Shown: positions 14,288 through 15,825 of the stretch, one piece after another
Position numbering within the stretch: the stretch's first letter is position 1
Layout of the letters: each line of letters opens with the position of its first letter
Assembly: GCA_022448645.1 (NCBI GenBank)
Contig: JAKVBZ010000102.1
Location: forward strand, 1-15,825
DNA from: Pirellulaceae bacterium
Lineage (GTDB): Bacteria > Planctomycetota > Planctomycetia > Pirellulales > Pirellulaceae
DNA: 15,825 nucleotides
Reading direction: 5' to 3'
Notes under the pieces: model-generated
Told to the model about the DNA's origin: nothing
The model's database searches: none
Seen by the model: only the letters and a program-made list of their open reading frames with translations
Translations under genes and position numbers: made by a program

Positions 14288-15825
14288 ATGCGACCTGAGT
14301 CAACGCGTCGCGGGTTCGAACCGCTTGAGCGTCGTTATCTATTGTCAGGTTTGCCGAACCCGCCGATCGTCATGTACGGACACTACGATGGATCCGGAGT
14401 GACGGATGCAGTTCGTGAAATCATTCCTCCGTTCACGATCATTGAAGGGACCAGCCGAAATGCGAGTTTTATTAGGGAATTGCGCAACCAAGGCAAAGTC
14501 TACGCGGCTCATGTGACGAACCCTCAGAATGCCTCGGCGGCCGAGTTGGTAGCTGAGTGGCGGGCTCCCTTTGACGATACGGTTGTTGCTGGTGGATACG
14601 ATGCCATTGCGATCGACGAACTGCATGGCATTCATACGGACGGCACGACACACTCCAATGAAGTCGTGTCGGCGTTGCAGCAACTCAGGGCGTTATATCC
14701 TCATAAGCAGATCTATGTTGCTGTGACGTGGCAGTACGGCTATTCAGCCCCCCAGTATTCGGACCAGCTCCAGGCACTCTACGAATACGCAGACCTGATT
14801 ATGGTGGAAGCGTATTTGAGGGAAAACCAACCAGCTTATGGTAACTTCGCCCATTGGGCTGACCAGTTGAAAACGACCGTGCCCGGTATCTTGTCGAAAA
14901 GTGTCTACGGTGTCGGGATATCACAGGGAGGTCACGTTTTTGATGATAAAAGTGACATGGGATTCCTGGGGCATCTGGACCAGCAATTACATTCTATTCG
15001 TGCGGATGCCGACGCGTCGACGATGCCTGGCCTGATGTTTTGGGTGTACTATCGCACGAAGCGAGATGTCACTCCTGATTACGTCGCACAACTAGTCGAT
15101 CATTATTACACCCAGAACAATACGAGCTATTTGGGAGATGGAAGCACTAGCCAATGGATCAGCAATCCCCAATTTGACAATAACACGAATGGTTGGACGC
15201 TGGATGTGGGCAACGGTGGCACAATGGATCGCTTTAGCTACGCTTCAGTAAGCCATGAAAACGACCATAGTGATTTCGGCTGGGCCTCTCATGGCACGCA
15301 TGGTTTGCGAACCATCCGCGGGAGTACTCCCAATAGGGCTTCGTATCGCATGTCAGGTTTGGACACGCAAACGATCTATAATTTCTCGGCCTGGGTGATC
15401 GCCAATTCGCCAGGTCAGCGTGCGATGCTGGAAGTGAGGGAAACAAACGGAACGGTTATTGATTCAGTGGAGCTGGGCAATGTCGGTAACCCACCAAACT
15501 ACGACACGACCTGGAACGAATGGTCGGGGTTGTCGCTGAATTTTGTTCCCACGGCGAGCACCGTGGACATAGTATTAAGTGATTCCTCGACCGCGCAGGG
15601 TACCGCCTTATACTGGGACTTTGTGGAATTTGAAGACGTTTACTCGATTCCCAATACGGTACCGCCTGTTCCTGGCCCCATTTCGAGCGAAGACGTTTTT
15701 GAACATCGCGCTCTGGTTTCGTGGGGGGCGTCCGTCGACCCCCAAGGGGATCCGGTGACGTACGACGTGGAATATCGTCGGGATGACCTGAGTGATCATT
15801 GGAGCGACACAGTTACAACCAGCTC
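14288..15825 (+). CDS. LEPR-XLL-type exported protein with TIM-barrel glycosidase-like, carbohydrate-binding-like and FN3-like domains (3' end outside window)
   Basis: From the ATG at 14288 the frame stays open for 512 codons to the right edge. The N-terminus carries FEPLERRYLLSG (10-21), the planctomycete LEPR-XLL motif found at the start of very large exported or surface proteins. Residues 26-275 alternate strands and helices as in a TIM barrel: PPIVMYGHYDGS, KVYAAHVTNPQ, YDAIAIDELHG (104-114), KQIYVAVTWQYG and YADLIMVEAYL (167-177). D110/E111 and E174 end strands and are candidate catalytic acids. Residues 289-450 resemble a CBM4/9-type jelly roll (WISNPQFDNNTNGWTLDVG ... LYWDFVEFEDV). From about 457 an FN3-like domain begins (VPPVPGPIS, RALVSWGASVDPQGDPVTYDVEYR). 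This suggests a secreted or surface glycosidase; the substrate is unknown. There is no strong Shine-Dalgarno, and an in-frame GTG at 14264 is a less likely start. Confidence 0.85.
   Translation, partial: MRPESTRRGFEPLERRYLLSGLPNPPIVMYGHYDGSGVTDAVREIIPPFTIIEGTSRNASFIRELRNQGKVYAAHVTNPQNASAAELVAEWRAPFDDTVVAGGYDAIAIDELHGIHTDGTTHSNEVVSALQQLRALYPHKQIYVAVTWQYGYSAPQYSDQLQALYEYADLIMVEAYLRENQPAYGNFAHWADQLKTTVPGILSKSVYGVGISQGGHVFDDKSDMGFLGHLDQQLHSIRADADASTMPGLMFWVYYRTKRDVTPDYVAQLVDHYYTQNNTSYLGDGSTSQWISNPQFDNNTNGWTLDVGNGGTMDRFSYASVSHENDHSDFGWASHGTHGLRTIRGSTPNRASYRMSGLDTQTIYNFSAWVIANSPGQRAMLEVRETNGTVIDSVELGNVGNPPNYDTTWNEWSGLSLNFVPTASTVDIVLSDSSTAQGTALYWDFVEFEDVYSIPNTVPPVPGPISSEDVFEHRALVSWGASVDPQGDPVTYDVEYRRDDLSDHWSDTVTTS

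Noticed and set aside
14311..14323. GGTTCGAACC-containing stretch resembling a tRNA T-loop, considered as an attachment-site copy of the tRNA 3' end
   Set aside because: Only the generic palindromic core matches, not the flanking tRNA-Arg bases. It encodes the conserved GFEP of the LEPR-XLL-type motif.
14345..14683. Minus-strand ORFs under the right-edge gene (also 15234-15446 and 15608-15799)
   Set aside because: They lie antisense to a 512-codon open frame with clear domain structure and show no motifs of their own.

Overview
The window looks like chromosomal DNA of a planctomycete, probably from the Pirellulaceae or a relative; this is inference from protein content. The signs are a 'putative heme-binding domain' cytochrome tail, two Gfo/Idh/MocA-fold proteins (one degenerate and membrane-anchored), a propeller glycoside hydrolase, an LEPR-XLL-type N-terminus (FEPLERRYLLSG) on a large export-type protein, and a tRNA without an encoded CCA. 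Shine-Dalgarno sites are weak or absent at several genes, so some starts are uncertain.

Layout. 2-388 (+) is the 3' end of a c-type cytochrome protein. 791-1189 (+) is csrA with an unusually long C-terminal tail. It converges on a minus-strand block: an HtrA-type protease with two PDZ-like regions (1316-2698), a small lipoprotein (2945-3427) and a membrane-anchored, apparently inactive Gfo/Idh/MocA-fold protein (3509-4723). A 622-bp divergent intergenic region follows. It holds a perfect 11-bp tandem repeat, a possible 40-codon ORF and a strong sigma-70-like promoter, and it leads into a small secreted monoheme protein (5346-5741, +). A SYLF-domain protein (5765-6820, -) converges on that gene.

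From 7007 there is a probable two-gene operon (+): a canonical Gfo/Idh/MocA oxidoreductase, then a CorA-like two-helix membrane protein that lacks the GMN signature. A GltS-type sodium/glutamate symporter (9052-10425, -) converges on it. tRNA-Arg(TCT) lies at 10738-10811 (-). Next to it is a decayed gene (11017-11690, -) with an in-frame stop and probable frameshifts, then a secreted GH43/GH32-like beta-propeller hydrolase (11753-13894, -). A 393-bp divergent region separates this from a gene that runs off the right edge (14288-15825, +). That gene encodes an LEPR-XLL-type N-terminus, a TIM-barrel-like glycosidase domain, a jelly-roll carbohydrate-binding-like domain and the start of an FN3-like domain.

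The genes do not form one pathway. The right third (10.7-15.8 kb) leans toward extracellular polysaccharide use. The left two thirds mix envelope quality control, redox, regulation and transport. I see no CRISPR array, intact mobile element or phage gene. The observations most worth following are the right-edge multidomain protein, the stop-interrupted remnant beside the tRNA, and the membrane-anchored Gfo/Idh/MocA-like protein with all three catalytic signatures replaced.
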